Below are positions 17,391-27,267 of a stretch of DNA of 64,000 bases, piece by piece. This DNA is from Marivivens sp. (GTDB lineage: Bacteria > Pseudomonadota > Alphaproteobacteria > Rhodobacterales > Rhodobacteraceae), in assembly GCA_024642115.1 (NCBI GenBank), contig JAHEBU010000005.1, positions 124,001 through 188,000 on the forward strand, read 5' to 3'. The stretch's first letter is position 1; the number at the start of each line of letters is the position of its first letter. The notes beneath the pieces are model-generated. The model saw only the letters and a program-made list of their open reading frames with translations. It was not told the origin of the DNA and made no database searches. Made by a program: the position numbers and the translations under genes.

Positions 17391-18979
17391 AACGTGCCCT
17401 CCCGGGCCATCAGGATCTCGACGCGGCGGTTCAGGGCCTGACCGTCCGCCGTCGCGTTGTCACCGATCGGATCGGCCTCGCCCTTGCCCTCGACCGTGAC
17501 GCGGTCGGGGTTGGTCAATTGCGACTTGAGGACCTCGGCAACGGCGGTCGCCCGCGCTTCGCTCAGTTCCTGGTTGTTCTTGAAACGGCCCCGGCCCGAC
17601 ATCTGCACGCCGTCGGTAAAGCCCTGCACGATAACGGGCCCCGTTTCGCCGTTCATGGTATCTGCAATATGTTTGGCCAGATCAGAGAATTCCGGTTTTA
17701 CGTCGGCGCTGCCCGAATTGAACAACAGCAGGTTGCCCACCCGGATAAAGATGAAATCGCCCTTTTCTCCGATGGTGACAGACCCGTCGGCGATCTGGTC
17801 GGCCAGCGATGTCGTGATACGATCCAACTGGGTGCTGTCGCGGGGCGGTGGCACGAATACCTGTGCTGTGGGCGACGTGCGGATCAGGCTGATCTTGGCC
17901 ACATTGGGATGCATCCCGTTCAGCGTCAGCGCGACCTGTCCGCCGTCACGGGAAATCAGGGTAGACAGGGTGGCATAGGCCCCCACGATCATCACAGCGG
18001 CGATACTGGCGACAATCCAGATCGGGACCGATCCCCATTTGCGACGGCCCGCCATGGGCACGGCGGTCCAGTTGACACTGATATCCTCGTCCGGGCGGGG
18101 TTTGACCCGACGGAGCGTTTCGTAGATGGCCGCCCGAATCCGGGCCAGTTCCATCGCGCCGTTGGGCAGGGTGCGATACTGCCCTTCGAACCCCAGCGAC
18201 ATGCAGACCAGCATTAGTTCGAGCAGGTTGAACCGCTGGCCAGGGGCCTGCATGGCCTTTTCGGCCTCTTGGAAAAAGCCAACGCCCGAGTCGCGCTTTT
18301 GGAAAAAGCGGGCGACCATCGAATACTGGATCCACACGCCTCGGTCGGCGCCGGGCAGGTTCTGGACGATATCATCGGCCGTGCCGCACAGGACATATTT
18401 GCCAACGGCAGCCTCGTGCGGGTCGGCCCCGCCCTGAATGGCGTTGGCCTCGTAATCGGCGATTTCGCGGGTGACATGCTCCATCAAAGGCACGGCCTGC
18501 ATTTCGACCACGCCACTGCGCAAACGGCCAAACAGGATCAACAGGTTGGCAGCGGCAGCCATCAGCGGGTTGGACGGGCCACCCTTGCCCAGACCCTTGG
18601 CGCGCAAGGCCTCTTCCAGCCGGATGCGGGGGGCCTGCATCCGGGGCTGTTCGTTGGTGGGCTTGTGGGCCGGAACCTCGGGGAAAAAGCCGGGATCCTG
18701 ATAGCCGATGCCAGCCCCCGCTGCGGGGCCATAGTTTGGCTGCTGATAACTGGGCTGTTGCGGCTGCACCGGCAGGTCACCGCCCAGCCAGGTGTTTCCG
18801 CTCGCCGGGTTCTGGCCATGGGTCGGGGCCACCCGGCCCGGCGCGCCCTGCGGCGGCAGACCACCGCCGATTACCGTGCGGTCGGCACCCTGCGCGGGGG
18901 TCGGACGGGTGGGCGAAAACGGATCGCCCGCACCTGGCAGCTTGCCACCAAAGACTGTCTTGTCCTTGTCGTTGGCCAT
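17387..18979 (-). CDS. tssL: T6SS protein TssL (DotU) with C-terminal OmpA-like domain
   Basis: I start it at 18979, where ATG overlaps the tssK TGA by one base, giving 530 residues. An unstructured N-terminal region (1-110) contains three spaced motifs, TVFGGKLP (Thr8), TVIGGGLP (Thr35) and TWLGGDLP (Thr63). A cytoplasmic DotU domain follows (about 115-320), then a membrane helix (about 325-347), then an OmpA/MotB-like peptidoglycan-binding domain (about 400-530; VQGFTDG and NRRVEI). In Agrobacterium, TssL is phosphorylated by PpkA on an N-terminal threonine and then bound by Fha. The repeated motifs here are good candidates for the same reaction, with ppkA and pppA in the operon. Confidence 0.95.
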   Translation of the reverse strand: MANDKDKTVFGGKLPGAGDPFSPTRPTPAQGADRTVIGGGLPPQGAPGRVAPTHGQNPASGNTWLGGDLPVQPQQPSYQQPNYGPAAGAGIGYQDPGFFPEVPAHKPTNEQPRMQAPRIRLEEALRAKGLGKGGPSNPLMAAAANLLILFGRLRSGVVEMQAVPLMEHVTREIADYEANAIQGGADPHEAAVGKYVLCGTADDIVQNLPGADRGVWIQYSMVARFFQKRDSGVGFFQEAEKAMQAPGQRFNLLELMLVCMSLGFEGQYRTLPNGAMELARIRAAIYETLRRVKPRPDEDISVNWTAVPMAGRRKWGSVPIWIVASIAAVMIVGAYATLSTLISRDGGQVALTLNGMHPNVAKISLIRTSPTAQVFVPPPRDSTQLDRITTSLADQIADGSVTIGEKGDFIFIRVGNLLLFNSGSADVKPEFSDLAKHIADTMNGETGPVIVQGFTDGVQMSGRGRFKNNQELSEARATAVAEVLKSQLTNPDRVTVEGKGEADPIGDNATADGQALNRRVEILMAREGTF

Positions 18980-20310
18980 CACAATTTCTCCGGAATCGCC
19001 CACAGCTCCAGCTTGAGCTCGGGCCAGTCACCGGCAAAGTGCATGCCGATGGCCGGGGCGGTGGAAAACTCCTGCCACATCGGTGTCTTTTTATCGAGCA
19101 GGAAGTAGACGTTGGTCGATACCACGCGGATCTGCCTTGGCGGATTGGGCATGTGCAGCAGGCTGATGCCCGGCAGGTTGTTCTTGACGATCTCGGACAT
19201 GCGGGTGTTCGGGCCAACCTTGCACAGTTGGGGAAACTGCTGCTGGACCTGACCAAGCGGCTTGGCGGATTCTACCTCGATGACAAAAGTGGCGTCGCGG
19301 AACAGGTTTCGGTCGGCAACCTCGGCCAGATAGCTGTTCTGGCGGACCTGACGCAGGTTCAGGCGGACAGCGCGGCCGACATCGCGGCTCAGCAGGCGCT
19401 GGATATCCTGCACGACGGGGGTAAAGGACGCCTTGTGATCATGATGGTCATAGGTGCCATAATCGCGGGCCATCCGTTCGCCGTGGTCAAAGGTGGCCAG
19501 TTCCCCCGCCATCCCCACCAGCTTTTCATAGAGGCGTTCGGGGTGAATGGCGCGGCTGGTGGCCATGTGGCGCAACTGGCCGATTTCGCGGTTCAGCAAC
19601 ATCAGCATCAGGTAATCGGTGGCCTGCATGCCCCCGCCTGCACTCGGGTCGGCAGCATAGCGGGCCAGCGACGTCAGCTTGGCCTCGATCCAGCCAATGA
19701 CGCGGGTGAGAAAACCCATCATGACGGGATGGACGGCCAGGATCAGGGCAGGGGGCGGCACGGTGTCATCGAGCGAAATGACGCCATCACGCACCTCGTT
19801 GATGCGGGCGATGCGCAGGCACTGATAGCCGGGCTTGGTGCTTTTGCGGATGTCCAGCTCCAGCCGGGGGACGGCCACTTCGATCGGATGCTCGACCCGC
19901 GGACCACTGGCGTTGTCGGCCACGGTTTCGGACCCCAGCATATAGCGGGTCGTGGCGGCATCGGTCCCGATGCCCACATCGCGACCGTTCTGGGACAGGT
20001 CGGGCAGGGTCAGCCAGACGAACAGACCCTTGGAATCCTCGGGTACCTCGATAGGCGGCGGCAGGGCGGCGGCATTGGGGGCGTCAAAGGGGGTCCCATC
20101 GGGCATGATCCCGACAACAGTGCGCAGACCGAACCGGCCTTGCTGCATCATGTCTCGGTCCACCGTCATCTCGGCCAATCCCCAAGGATAGGGGGTGATC
20201 ACATCAGTCCGGGCCTGAATCAGTTTTTCGACATAGCGATCCGCCTGCTGCAAGTGCTGCGGCTGCAAAAAAAGGCCCTCTTTCCAGGCGACCTTGCTGA
20301 ACCAGGACAT
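18979..20310 (-). CDS. tssK: T6SS baseplate-membrane connector TssK
   Basis: This 443-residue protein opens with VAWKEGLFLQPQHLQQADRY, the N-terminal signature of TssK (ImpJ/VasE), and has the family's length. TssK is cytoplasmic; it joins the baseplate to the TssL/TssM membrane complex. The gene is directly upstream of tssL with a one-base stop/start overlap. It starts 113 bases after the autotransporter stop. The usual baseplate partners tssE, tssF and tssG are not nearby. Confidence 0.95.
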   Translation of the reverse strand: MSWFSKVAWKEGLFLQPQHLQQADRYVEKLIQARTDVITPYPWGLAEMTVDRDMMQQGRFGLRTVVGIMPDGTPFDAPNAAALPPPIEVPEDSKGLFVWLTLPDLSQNGRDVGIGTDAATTRYMLGSETVADNASGPRVEHPIEVAVPRLELDIRKSTKPGYQCLRIARINEVRDGVISLDDTVPPPALILAVHPVMMGFLTRVIGWIEAKLTSLARYAADPSAGGGMQATDYLMLMLLNREIGQLRHMATSRAIHPERLYEKLVGMAGELATFDHGERMARDYGTYDHHDHKASFTPVVQDIQRLLSRDVGRAVRLNLRQVRQNSYLAEVADRNLFRDATFVIEVESAKPLGQVQQQFPQLCKVGPNTRMSEIVKNNLPGISLLHMPNPPRQIRVVSTNVYFLLDKKTPMWQEFSTAPAIGMHFAGDWPELKLELWAIPEKL

Positions 20311-20423
20311 GTCAATCCAATCGTATAAATCAGAGAACCGCGCGCCGGTCTCGTTGGGCCGATCCTGCGATTAATAGGGTCGCGCGGTCAAGCCTTTGCC
20401 CGACCGCACGGCCTCTGGGTCCG

Positions 20424-23400
20424 TCAGAACTGAATACGAACCTGACCCGTCACACCCCAGCTGTCCAGCTGATCCGACTTGCGGTAGTCGGCACGGACCG
20501 ACGCGCTCAGCTGCCGGGCATTGCCCAACTGGCCCGGATCGAGGATGCGGGTATAGCTGACGCCTGCGCTGACCTCGGCATAAGCGCCCAGGTTTTCGGT
20601 GACGACGTCATAGGACGACGAATCCGAGGCAAGGGTGAACGTCGACACCGGATCGGCCGCCATGTCGGAATAGTAGGTGGCCGTCACGAACTGGTTCAAC
20701 CGTGACAGACCATCGGTGCTGACTTTGCCGCGGGCCAGGGTGCTGCCGACGAAAATCGTTTCCGAGGTGAAGTCGTGGATGTCCAGCGTTCCGCTGTCAA
20801 ACTGGACATTGTCCGATGCGATCTGACTGTAGGCAAAGCCGGCGGTCGGAATGATCGCCATGCTGGTGTCCTTGATCGGGAACACATAGCTGACCGCGCC
20901 GCTCAGCGTGCTGGACTGGCTTCCAAACTTGGAGTCGTTCAGGCCAAGGCCGCTGGAGCCGTTCGCGCCTTCGTTGTTGGCGGTAAAGTCGGCCTGTTCA
21001 AAGCGGTATTGCAGGTCCGCCGCAAACGCGCCCCGAACCGCGGTGGCATATACCCCCGCATAGGACTGAACCAGATCGACCGTTGTGGTGCTGGTCAAAA
21101 GGCCGCTGCCAGACAGCGAATAGATCGGCTGGGTCGATTTGGCAAAGTTGACGCCGCCAATCCCGCCAAAGGCCAGATCCCAGCCGCTGAAATGACCGTT
21201 GAAGCAGGCAAAGTCACCGCCCAACTGCACACCATAGTAATCGGCGTCGATCTTGCCCTGTTGCGGGGCTGCGCCAGTGCTTTGCGTAACGGTGCCGGTC
21301 GCGCTGGCATAACCGCCCACGCCCCTTGCCCAAACGCCCGTGCCGCAGGGCTTGTCGTCCTCATAGGCCAGACCGCTCACGAACGGGCTGGACGGGCGGT
21401 TGATGACCGACCCGATCAGGGACTGTGACAACACGATGTTGCCCGCCAAAAGGCCGACACCCGGGTTGACCACCTGCGTGATTATGACGTCGCCGTTCAA
21501 CGTGCCCAGGTTTGCGTTGCTCAGGACAGTGATAAGCGGCGCACCGGCATCAGTCAGTTCGCCATAGTTCGCGGTAAACGAGTTGAGGAACATTTCATCG
21601 ACATCAAAGACGACCAGCGGTCCGGCGATCGACCCGGCAAAGGTGCTGTTGTCGGTCAGGTTGAACGTCAGGGACCCAGTCGTCGCCCCTCCCGTCACGG
21701 TGATGTGGTCGGCGGTGCTGACCGCTGGGCCAGCGACCAGAAGCAGGTCGAGGTTGTAGGTGCCCGATCCGCTCACCCCTCCGGTGATGGCGATGTTTTG
21801 GCCCACGGTGGTATCGCCGGTTGCATCAATCGTCCCGTTATTGGTCAGACCCGCACCAAAGGTCAGGTCGCCCGTGACATTGAACACCCCGGTCGACGCG
21901 TTGGTGACCGCGCCGGTAAAGGCGGCGCTTGTGGCGTTAACGATCCCGCTGTTGCCGAACGAACCGGCAATCGTGCCGCCCGTATCCACCTGTCCGGCGT
22001 TGGTCATGCCGCCCGTCGTCAGGGTCGTGCCGCTGACGACGGTGGTCGTGGACCCCGCCTGGTTGGCGTAGGTTCCGGTGACGGCGACACTGCCCGAATT
22101 CAGGTTGAACGCGCCAGAGGCCAGGTTTGTGACCGCTCCGGTGATCGTGATCGCGCCATCCGAATTGACGGTGCCGCTATTGCTGAGATTTCCGCTGATC
22201 GTGCTGCCGGTCAGCGTAGTCTGGTCGCCGTTGGCCACATTGGCGGTCAGGGTGACCGCATCTACCGCCAAGGTCCCGGCGGTGACGGTCACCGTCCCGG
22301 CGGTGGTGGCGGCATTGATGTTGATGGTCGCCGTCGCGCTGGTCGCATTGATGTTGCCAAACGACCCGCCCTCGGCGTTCAGGACTCCCGACCCGCTGAC
22401 CGTCGTCGTGCCACTGACCGACCCAGCCGCGTTGTTGTTGGCCACGCCGCCCGACACCGACAGGGTGTTCAAGCTGCCGTTGTTGTTCAGAATGCCCGCC
22501 GACACCGACGTAGCGCCCGACACACTGCCATTGTTGGTGCTGGTGCCAGCGCCATCATTCGTCAGGTTGCCGGTCAGGGCTTGCCCGGCGTTGATGGTCG
22601 TGGCGCCGGTAGTGTTGGTGATATTGCCTGACGTTGCGCCTTGCACACTCACCGTTCCGCCCGAATTCTGGACCCCGCCCGAGATATTGCCCCCTGCCAG
22701 GTTCAGGGTGCCGGCGGTCAGGGTGGTCAGCCCGGCAAGGTCGCCACCCGTCGCGTTGTTGACAGTGCCCGAACCGCTGATGCCGGTCGCCCCGCTGACC
22801 GTGCCGCTGTTGTTGAAAATCCCCGCAGAAACGGTCGCGGTGGACGAAATCGCCCCCGCGTTCGTGGTCGTTCCCGCGCCGTTCTGCGTGATCGACCCGG
22901 TGACCAACGCGCCCACGCTGATATCGGTTGTGCCGGTGGTGTTGGTAAAGTTGCCGGTGGTGCTCGCCAGAACATTTACGTCCCCGCCTAAGTTCCGGAC
23001 GCCACCCGTCACGTTGCCACCGTTCACATTCAGAACCCCGAGGGTGCTGGCCGTGATCAACCCGGCAACGTTGCCACCGTTCAGGTTGACCGTACCGCCG
23101 CTCACGCTGCTGGCCCCGCTGACTGTGCCGGTGTTGGTCAGCGAACCTGCGGTGTTGTCGAACGATGCGATCGTTCCGCTGTTGGTGGTCGAGCCCCCGG
23201 TGTTGCTGACTGCAGCGGCGGTGCCGGTCACGTTCAAATTGCCGCCAGTCTCGACCGAAACATTGCTGACGATTGTTCCCGACACCGTCAGGTCGCCAGT
23301 CGATTCCACGGTCGTCGGACCCATATAGGTGTTCACCGCAGACAGATCGGTGATCGAGGTCCCCGTCACGATCAGACCACCCCCGCCCGAAACGATGCCC

Positions 23401-26400
23401 GAGATGTTGGAGGCGCCGGTGTTCAGCGTCAGGACCGACCCGTTCGACAGACTGACAGTGCCGCTGCCGTTCAGCGACGCAATGCTTTCGCTGCCGGCGG
23501 TGATCAGGGCAAACGACCCACTGTTGTCGATCGTGGTGGTCGTGGCAAAGGCACCGCCGTCCGTCCGCAGGATGCCTGCGGGATCAATGGTAAAGGACGC
23601 AGCGCCAGTCATCGACCCGGCCCCGCTGAAGGTCAGGGTGCCGTCGGACACGGTGACGGCCCCGGTCAGGTCGCTTGCGCCCGTCATGATCTGGTTGGCC
23701 GTTCCCACTTTCTGGAAATCGCCGGTGCCGCTCAGATTGCCGCCAAACGATCCGATGACATTCGACCCGCCGGTAATCAGGGTTGCGGGGTTTGTGACGA
23801 CCACGTCGCCCGCTGTTCCCAACAGGCGGCCCACGGTCAGGTCGGCGTTGACATTGGTGGTGCCGCCATCGGCAATCAGCGCGCCGACGGTCTCGGTCGT
23901 ATTGACATTCAGGATGCCCGTGCCGCTGACGGTCGTGCTGGCGGTGTTCGAAAGATCGGACCCTGCGTTCAGGTCCACTGTGCCGCCGGAAACCGACGTC
24001 GCTCCGCTCACCGTTCCCGCGTTGGTAAAGGTGCCGCCTGTATTGGTCAGCGACGCGATCGTCCCGTTGTTGGCCCCGGTGCCAGAGTTGGTAACGGCTC
24101 CGGCGGTCAAGTTGTTCGTGAAACCGCCCGCGTTATCAACCCTACCCATGGTCCCGTCATTCTGGACCGTGCCGCTGGCGCCAATAGTTGTGGCGCTGCT
24201 GACGTTGCCTGCTGCCAGGACAGTCGTGGTGCTGCCCGTGACGTTCAGCGTACCGCCGCCGGCAACTACGCCCTCAATGGAACTCTCGCCGGTGGCAGAG
24301 AACGCATTTGGCGTGCCGTCAAGGGTCAGGATTGTCCCCGCGCCGTTCAGGTTCGTCGTTCCGCCCAAAACTGAAAGCAATGAGGCGACTGTTTCAGATC
24401 CAGTCAGGGTGTTGGTCCCGCCTGTAATCATGACGACGGCAGTTCCGACCAACGCACCGCCATCGGTTTCAAACGTAGCGCCAGCACCCGTTCCGACCAC
24501 AGTGGCCGCGACCGTTCCTGCACCGGTAATGCGCAGTGTACCGTTGTTGATTGCGCCAACAGTACCGGTGATGTCATTGGTACCCGTCAGGCGCAGCGCC
24601 CCGGTCCCCACGTTGATCAGAGAGCCGGTCCCTGACACGTTTCCGGCAAACGTCGTGTTTGCGCTGCCCGCTATATCAAATTCGAATGCATTCACGTTCA
24701 CCGCTGCCCCGGCAACGCCGGTCAGTTCACCGATGGTCTCGCTGCTCGCCAACTCGAACGTCGCACCCGACGACACTGACACCCGGCCCGTATCGGCAAT
24801 GGCCAAGCCGCCCGAAACGACCAGAGTCCCGGCGGCGACAGTCGTTGTCCCGGTATAGGTGTTGGTGCCTGACAGAGTCAGTTGGCCGTCGCCAGTCTTT
24901 GTGACCGGGCGCGCGCCGCCTGTCTCGTCGATGTCGCCCGACTGGGTCGCGGCATCGCCCGCATCCACGAACAACTGGGTGCTGTTGGAATTCAGCGTAA
25001 TGCCTGTGGCGTTGTTCACCGTGTCGGCATAGGCAATAACCGAACCGGTGGTCACGATCTGGCCGCCAACCCCGCCTGCGGCCAGGTCGTTGGACAACAG
25101 CAGCGTGCCGTCACCCACTGTGATCGTCCCGATGCCGGTATTGTCGGCGGTCAGTTCCAGCGTGCCGCCGGTCACCGAAACGCCCACGCCGCCTGTCAGG
25201 CTGCCCGTCAGGGTCAGGGTGCCTGTGCCGTTTTTCACGAGGTCGGCTGCGTTACCCGATCCGCTCGTGTCGGTAAAGTTTCCGTCGAATGTTCCTGCGC
25301 CGCTCACGCTCAGAGCGATGTCGCCCCCTGCAGAAAACAGATCGACCGTCCCGGTGCCAGACAATCCGCCGATCGTCTCGCTGTCCTGAATCTGAAGGAC
25401 GCCGCCGGATGCGATGCTGACCGAGCTGGTGTCACCGATGGCGCTTCCGCCTTGGGCAATGATCGCGCTTCCCACCCCGATCGTGGTGGCACCTGAATAG
25501 GTGTTCGTCCCGGTCAGGGTCGTGGTGCCGCCAGAATCTTGGGTGACGCCGGTCGTGCTCGCCCCGTCCTGGATCACACCGTCAAAGGTCGTTGTGCCCC
25601 TGAACGACAGCGCCGCCGCCGTAGCGCCATCATTCGTGATCGTGCCGTCACCCGTCAGGTTGTTCAATGTTGTAGTGAACCCGTTCAGGTCGATCGCCGC
25701 GCCGGATGCGACCGAAACTGTTTGGCTCGCTGAAAACGCGTTTCCGTAAAGGTTCGAAGCGGCTAAGGCATTCCCGAACGCCAAAGTCCCGCCTTCGACC
25801 GACAAGGAAGACGTGCCGAAGGACGTAATGGCGGCTGTCGATGAACCGCCCAGGACAACACGCCCCGTGCTGGTCGTCGAACCAACAACCAGAGTGCTGT
25901 CGCTGGTCGAAAGGGCTTGGGTGTTCAACGTCAATGTCACGCCGTCGTCCGCCAGCAGGGTTCCGCTGCCGCCATTTGTCAGGACAACCCCATTACCGGT
26001 CAGCGTGGTGTCCGACACCGCCGAAATCGTGCCAACGTTAAAAATCGTCCCGGCCACATCCCCGCCGTCCATCTCCAGCGTTCCATCCGCGGCAATGGTC
26101 GTTGTCCCGGTGCCGCCGATGGTGCCCGACACGGTGGTCGTTCCCGACTGCACCGTGGTGTCGCCATTGCCGTTCAGCGTGCCTGCGATGGTGCCGCCCG
26201 ACAGCGTGCGCGTTCCCGACGCGGTGACGGTGGTGCCGGCGCCGATAGTCGCGCCGCCCGACTGATCAAAGGTGGTGGTGGACACAGTGACGGTCCCGCC
26301 CGTCGCGCCGCCCGATTGCGTGAACCCGCCAGCGGACGTGAGGACGCTGTTGCCCTGGATCGTGCCACCGGTCTGATTGAGGGCGCCAACTGTATCGTTG

Positions 26401-27008
26401 ACGTTCACGGTCAAGGTGCCGCCCGACACAGTCAAAAGCTCGGTATCGGACAGGTTCGACGTCGAGGCCATGTTAGAGGTCAAGGTCAGACTGCCGGTGC
26501 CTGATACACTTGTCGGACCGCTCACAGTGTTCCTCACGACGACCACGCCACCGTTGACCGCCAGTTCGCCCGTCAAGGCGCCATTGAACGCCCCGTTCCC
26601 GCCGCTAAACGTGACATCGGCGCCGACCGCGCCGTTCACTTGCAGGTTGCCAGTCCCGCTGACCGCAATGCCGGAATCAACGTTCAAAGTTCCAATAACG
26701 TTCAGCGTATTGGCCGAAAGCGTCACCGTCTGGGCCGAGACGGTCCGCCCGCTTCTCACGACAGTCGGTGCAAGGCCGGCATTGTTGATGACGACGTCGC
26801 TGTTTGCAGCAGATGTCGGCTCGGTCCCGGTGGACCAGTTTTGACCGCGTTCCCAATTCTGGTTGTTGGTGCTCGTCCAGGTCGTTTGCGCATGGGCGCC
26901 ACCCGAACTTGCTAGGATCATGACAAGGGACAGCGCCGAGGTACTTAGCAAAACGGTCCGGGCGCGGCGATTGTGCAAACCCAGCGACGGACGGTCATTG
27001 GTGGCCAT
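20424..27008 (-). CDS. Very large type V autotransporter adhesin-like protein
   Basis: The 2194-residue protein has an extended N-terminal signal (about 1-41, ending SSGGAHAQ). A passenger of some 1800 residues is made almost wholly of short Gly/Thr/Ser/Asn/Val repeats such as GTLTLTG and NNSGTVSGATSV, typical of a right-handed beta-helix. A C-terminal barrel domain of about 280 residues begins near GVWARGVGGYASATG and ends with the outer-membrane signal VRIQF. There are almost no cysteines. It should translocate its own passenger to the cell surface, where such repeats usually act in adhesion or aggregation. It is flanked by vgrG and tssK on the same strand. AAGGAAG lies 12 bases before the ATG. 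Ligand unknown. Confidence 0.9.
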   Translation of the reverse strand: MATNDRPSLGLHNRRARTVLLSTSALSLVMILASSGGAHAQTTWTSTNNQNWERGQNWSTGTEPTSAANSDVVINNAGLAPTVVRSGRTVSAQTVTLSANTLNVIGTLNVDSGIAVSGTGNLQVNGAVGADVTFSGGNGAFNGALTGELAVNGGVVVVRNTVSGPTSVSGTGSLTLTSNMASTSNLSDTELLTVSGGTLTVNVNDTVGALNQTGGTIQGNSVLTSAGGFTQSGGATGGTVTVSTTTFDQSGGATIGAGTTVTASGTRTLSGGTIAGTLNGNGDTTVQSGTTTVSGTIGGTGTTTIAADGTLEMDGGDVAGTIFNVGTISAVSDTTLTGNGVVLTNGGSGTLLADDGVTLTLNTQALSTSDSTLVVGSTTSTGRVVLGGSSTAAITSFGTSSLSVEGGTLAFGNALAASNLYGNAFSASQTVSVASGAAIDLNGFTTTLNNLTGDGTITNDGATAAALSFRGTTTFDGVIQDGASTTGVTQDSGGTTTLTGTNTYSGATTIGVGSAIIAQGGSAIGDTSSVSIASGGVLQIQDSETIGGLSGTGTVDLFSAGGDIALSVSGAGTFDGNFTDTSGSGNAADLVKNGTGTLTLTGSLTGGVGVSVTGGTLELTADNTGIGTITVGDGTLLLSNDLAAGGVGGQIVTTGSVIAYADTVNNATGITLNSNSTQLFVDAGDAATQSGDIDETGGARPVTKTGDGQLTLSGTNTYTGTTTVAAGTLVVSGGLAIADTGRVSVSSGATFELASSETIGELTGVAGAAVNVNAFEFDIAGSANTTFAGNVSGTGSLINVGTGALRLTGTNDITGTVGAINNGTLRITGAGTVAATVVGTGAGATFETDGGALVGTAVVMITGGTNTLTGSETVASLLSVLGGTTNLNGAGTILTLDGTPNAFSATGESSIEGVVAGGGTLNVTGSTTTVLAAGNVSSATTIGASGTVQNDGTMGRVDNAGGFTNNLTAGAVTNSGTGANNGTIASLTNTGGTFTNAGTVSGATSVSGGTVDLNAGSDLSNTASTTVSGTGILNVNTTETVGALIADGGTTNVNADLTVGRLLGTAGDVVVTNPATLITGGSNVIGSFGGNLSGTGDFQKVGTANQIMTGASDLTGAVTVSDGTLTFSGAGSMTGAASFTIDPAGILRTDGGAFATTTTIDNSGSFALITAGSESIASLNGSGTVSLSNGSVLTLNTGASNISGIVSGGGGLIVTGTSITDLSAVNTYMGPTTVESTGDLTVSGTIVSNVSVETGGNLNVTGTAAAVSNTGGSTTNSGTIASFDNTAGSLTNTGTVSGASSVSGGTVNLNGGNVAGLITASTLGVLNVNGGNVTGGVRNLGGDVNVLASTTGNFTNTTGTTDISVGALVTGSITQNGAGTTTNAGAISSTATVSAGIFNNSGTVSGATGISGSGTVNNATGGDLAGLTTLTAGTLNLAGGNISGGVQNSGGTVSVQGATSGNITNTTGATTINAGQALTGNLTNDGAGTSTNNGSVSGATSVSAGILNNNGSLNTLSVSGGVANNNAAGSVSGTTTVSGSGVLNAEGGSFGNINATSATATININAATTAGTVTVTAGTLAVDAVTLTANVANGDQTTLTGSTISGNLSNSGTVNSDGAITITGAVTNLASGAFNLNSGSVAVTGTYANQAGSTTTVVSGTTLTTGGMTNAGQVDTGGTIAGSFGNSGIVNATSAAFTGAVTNASTGVFNVTGDLTFGAGLTNNGTIDATGDTTVGQNIAITGGVSGSGTYNLDLLLVAGPAVSTADHITVTGGATTGSLTFNLTDNSTFAGSIAGPLVVFDVDEMFLNSFTANYGELTDAGAPLITVLSNANLGTLNGDVIITQVVNPGVGLLAGNIVLSQSLIGSVINRPSSPFVSGLAYEDDKPCGTGVWARGVGGYASATGTVTQSTGAAPQQGKIDADYYGVQLGGDFACFNGHFSGWDLAFGGIGGVNFAKSTQPIYSLSGSGLLTSTTTVDLVQSYAGVYATAVRGAFAADLQYRFEQADFTANNEGANGSSGLGLNDSKFGSQSSTLSGAVSYVFPIKDTSMAIIPTAGFAYSQIASDNVQFDSGTLDIHDFTSETIFVGSTLARGKVSTDGLSRLNQFVTATYYSDMAADPVSTFTLASDSSSYDVVTENLGAYAEVSAGVSYTRILDPGQLGNARQLSASVRADYRKSDQLDSWGVTGQVRIQF

Positions 27009-27129
27009 GATAAACTTCCTTGTCCCTCAAATGACGCGGCCCAATCGGCCCGACTATCCAACAACCGGTCTTTCATATAGGACGGCAGGTCGACGGTCAG
27101 GCTTGGGCCACGCATAAATATCAATTCAA

Positions 27130-27168
27130 ATTACAGCACCGAAGCCGAAATTTGTCCAATGGGACAAA
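27130..27168 (-). promoter_or_regulatory. Candidate promoter and operator of the autotransporter gene
   Basis: Reading the minus strand, TTGGAC (27154-27159) and TGTAAT (27130-27135) are 18 bases apart and suit a sigma-70 promoter, about 115 bases upstream of the autotransporter ATG. The -35 element lies inside a perfect dyad, TTTGTCC-AATG-GGACAAA (27151-27168, plus-strand reading). A protein bound there would block or guide RNA polymerase, so regulated expression is likely. The surrounding 70 bases are noticeably AT-rich. Confidence 0.45.
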
Positions 27169-27215
27169 GCCTGCCCCCCGGTCGGGCCGATTTCCATTGG
27201 CCCACGTTGCCATTC

Positions 27216-27230
27216 GGCCACATTGTGGCC
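27216..27230 (-). terminator. Perfect hairpin after vgrG, possible terminator
   Basis: GGCCAC-ATT-GTGGCC is a perfect six-base-pair hairpin 38 bases past the vgrG stop on the minus strand. No T-run follows, so it could be a weak or Rho-assisted terminator, a processing site, or a second protein-binding dyad upstream of the autotransporter promoter. Confidence 0.3.
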
Positions 27231-27267
27231 TCAGCCTTGCCGGGATCGGGCTCGGGCGGGATGCGGC

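Noticed and set aside
21705-24858. Long plus-strand open frames (308, 416 and 509 codons) opposite the autotransporter
   Set aside because: They mirror the repetitive Gly/Thr/Val-rich passenger; the opposite strand of such repeats rarely contains stops. The products are low-complexity Val/Pro/Ala sequences, and the minus-strand frame has a signal peptide and barrel domain.
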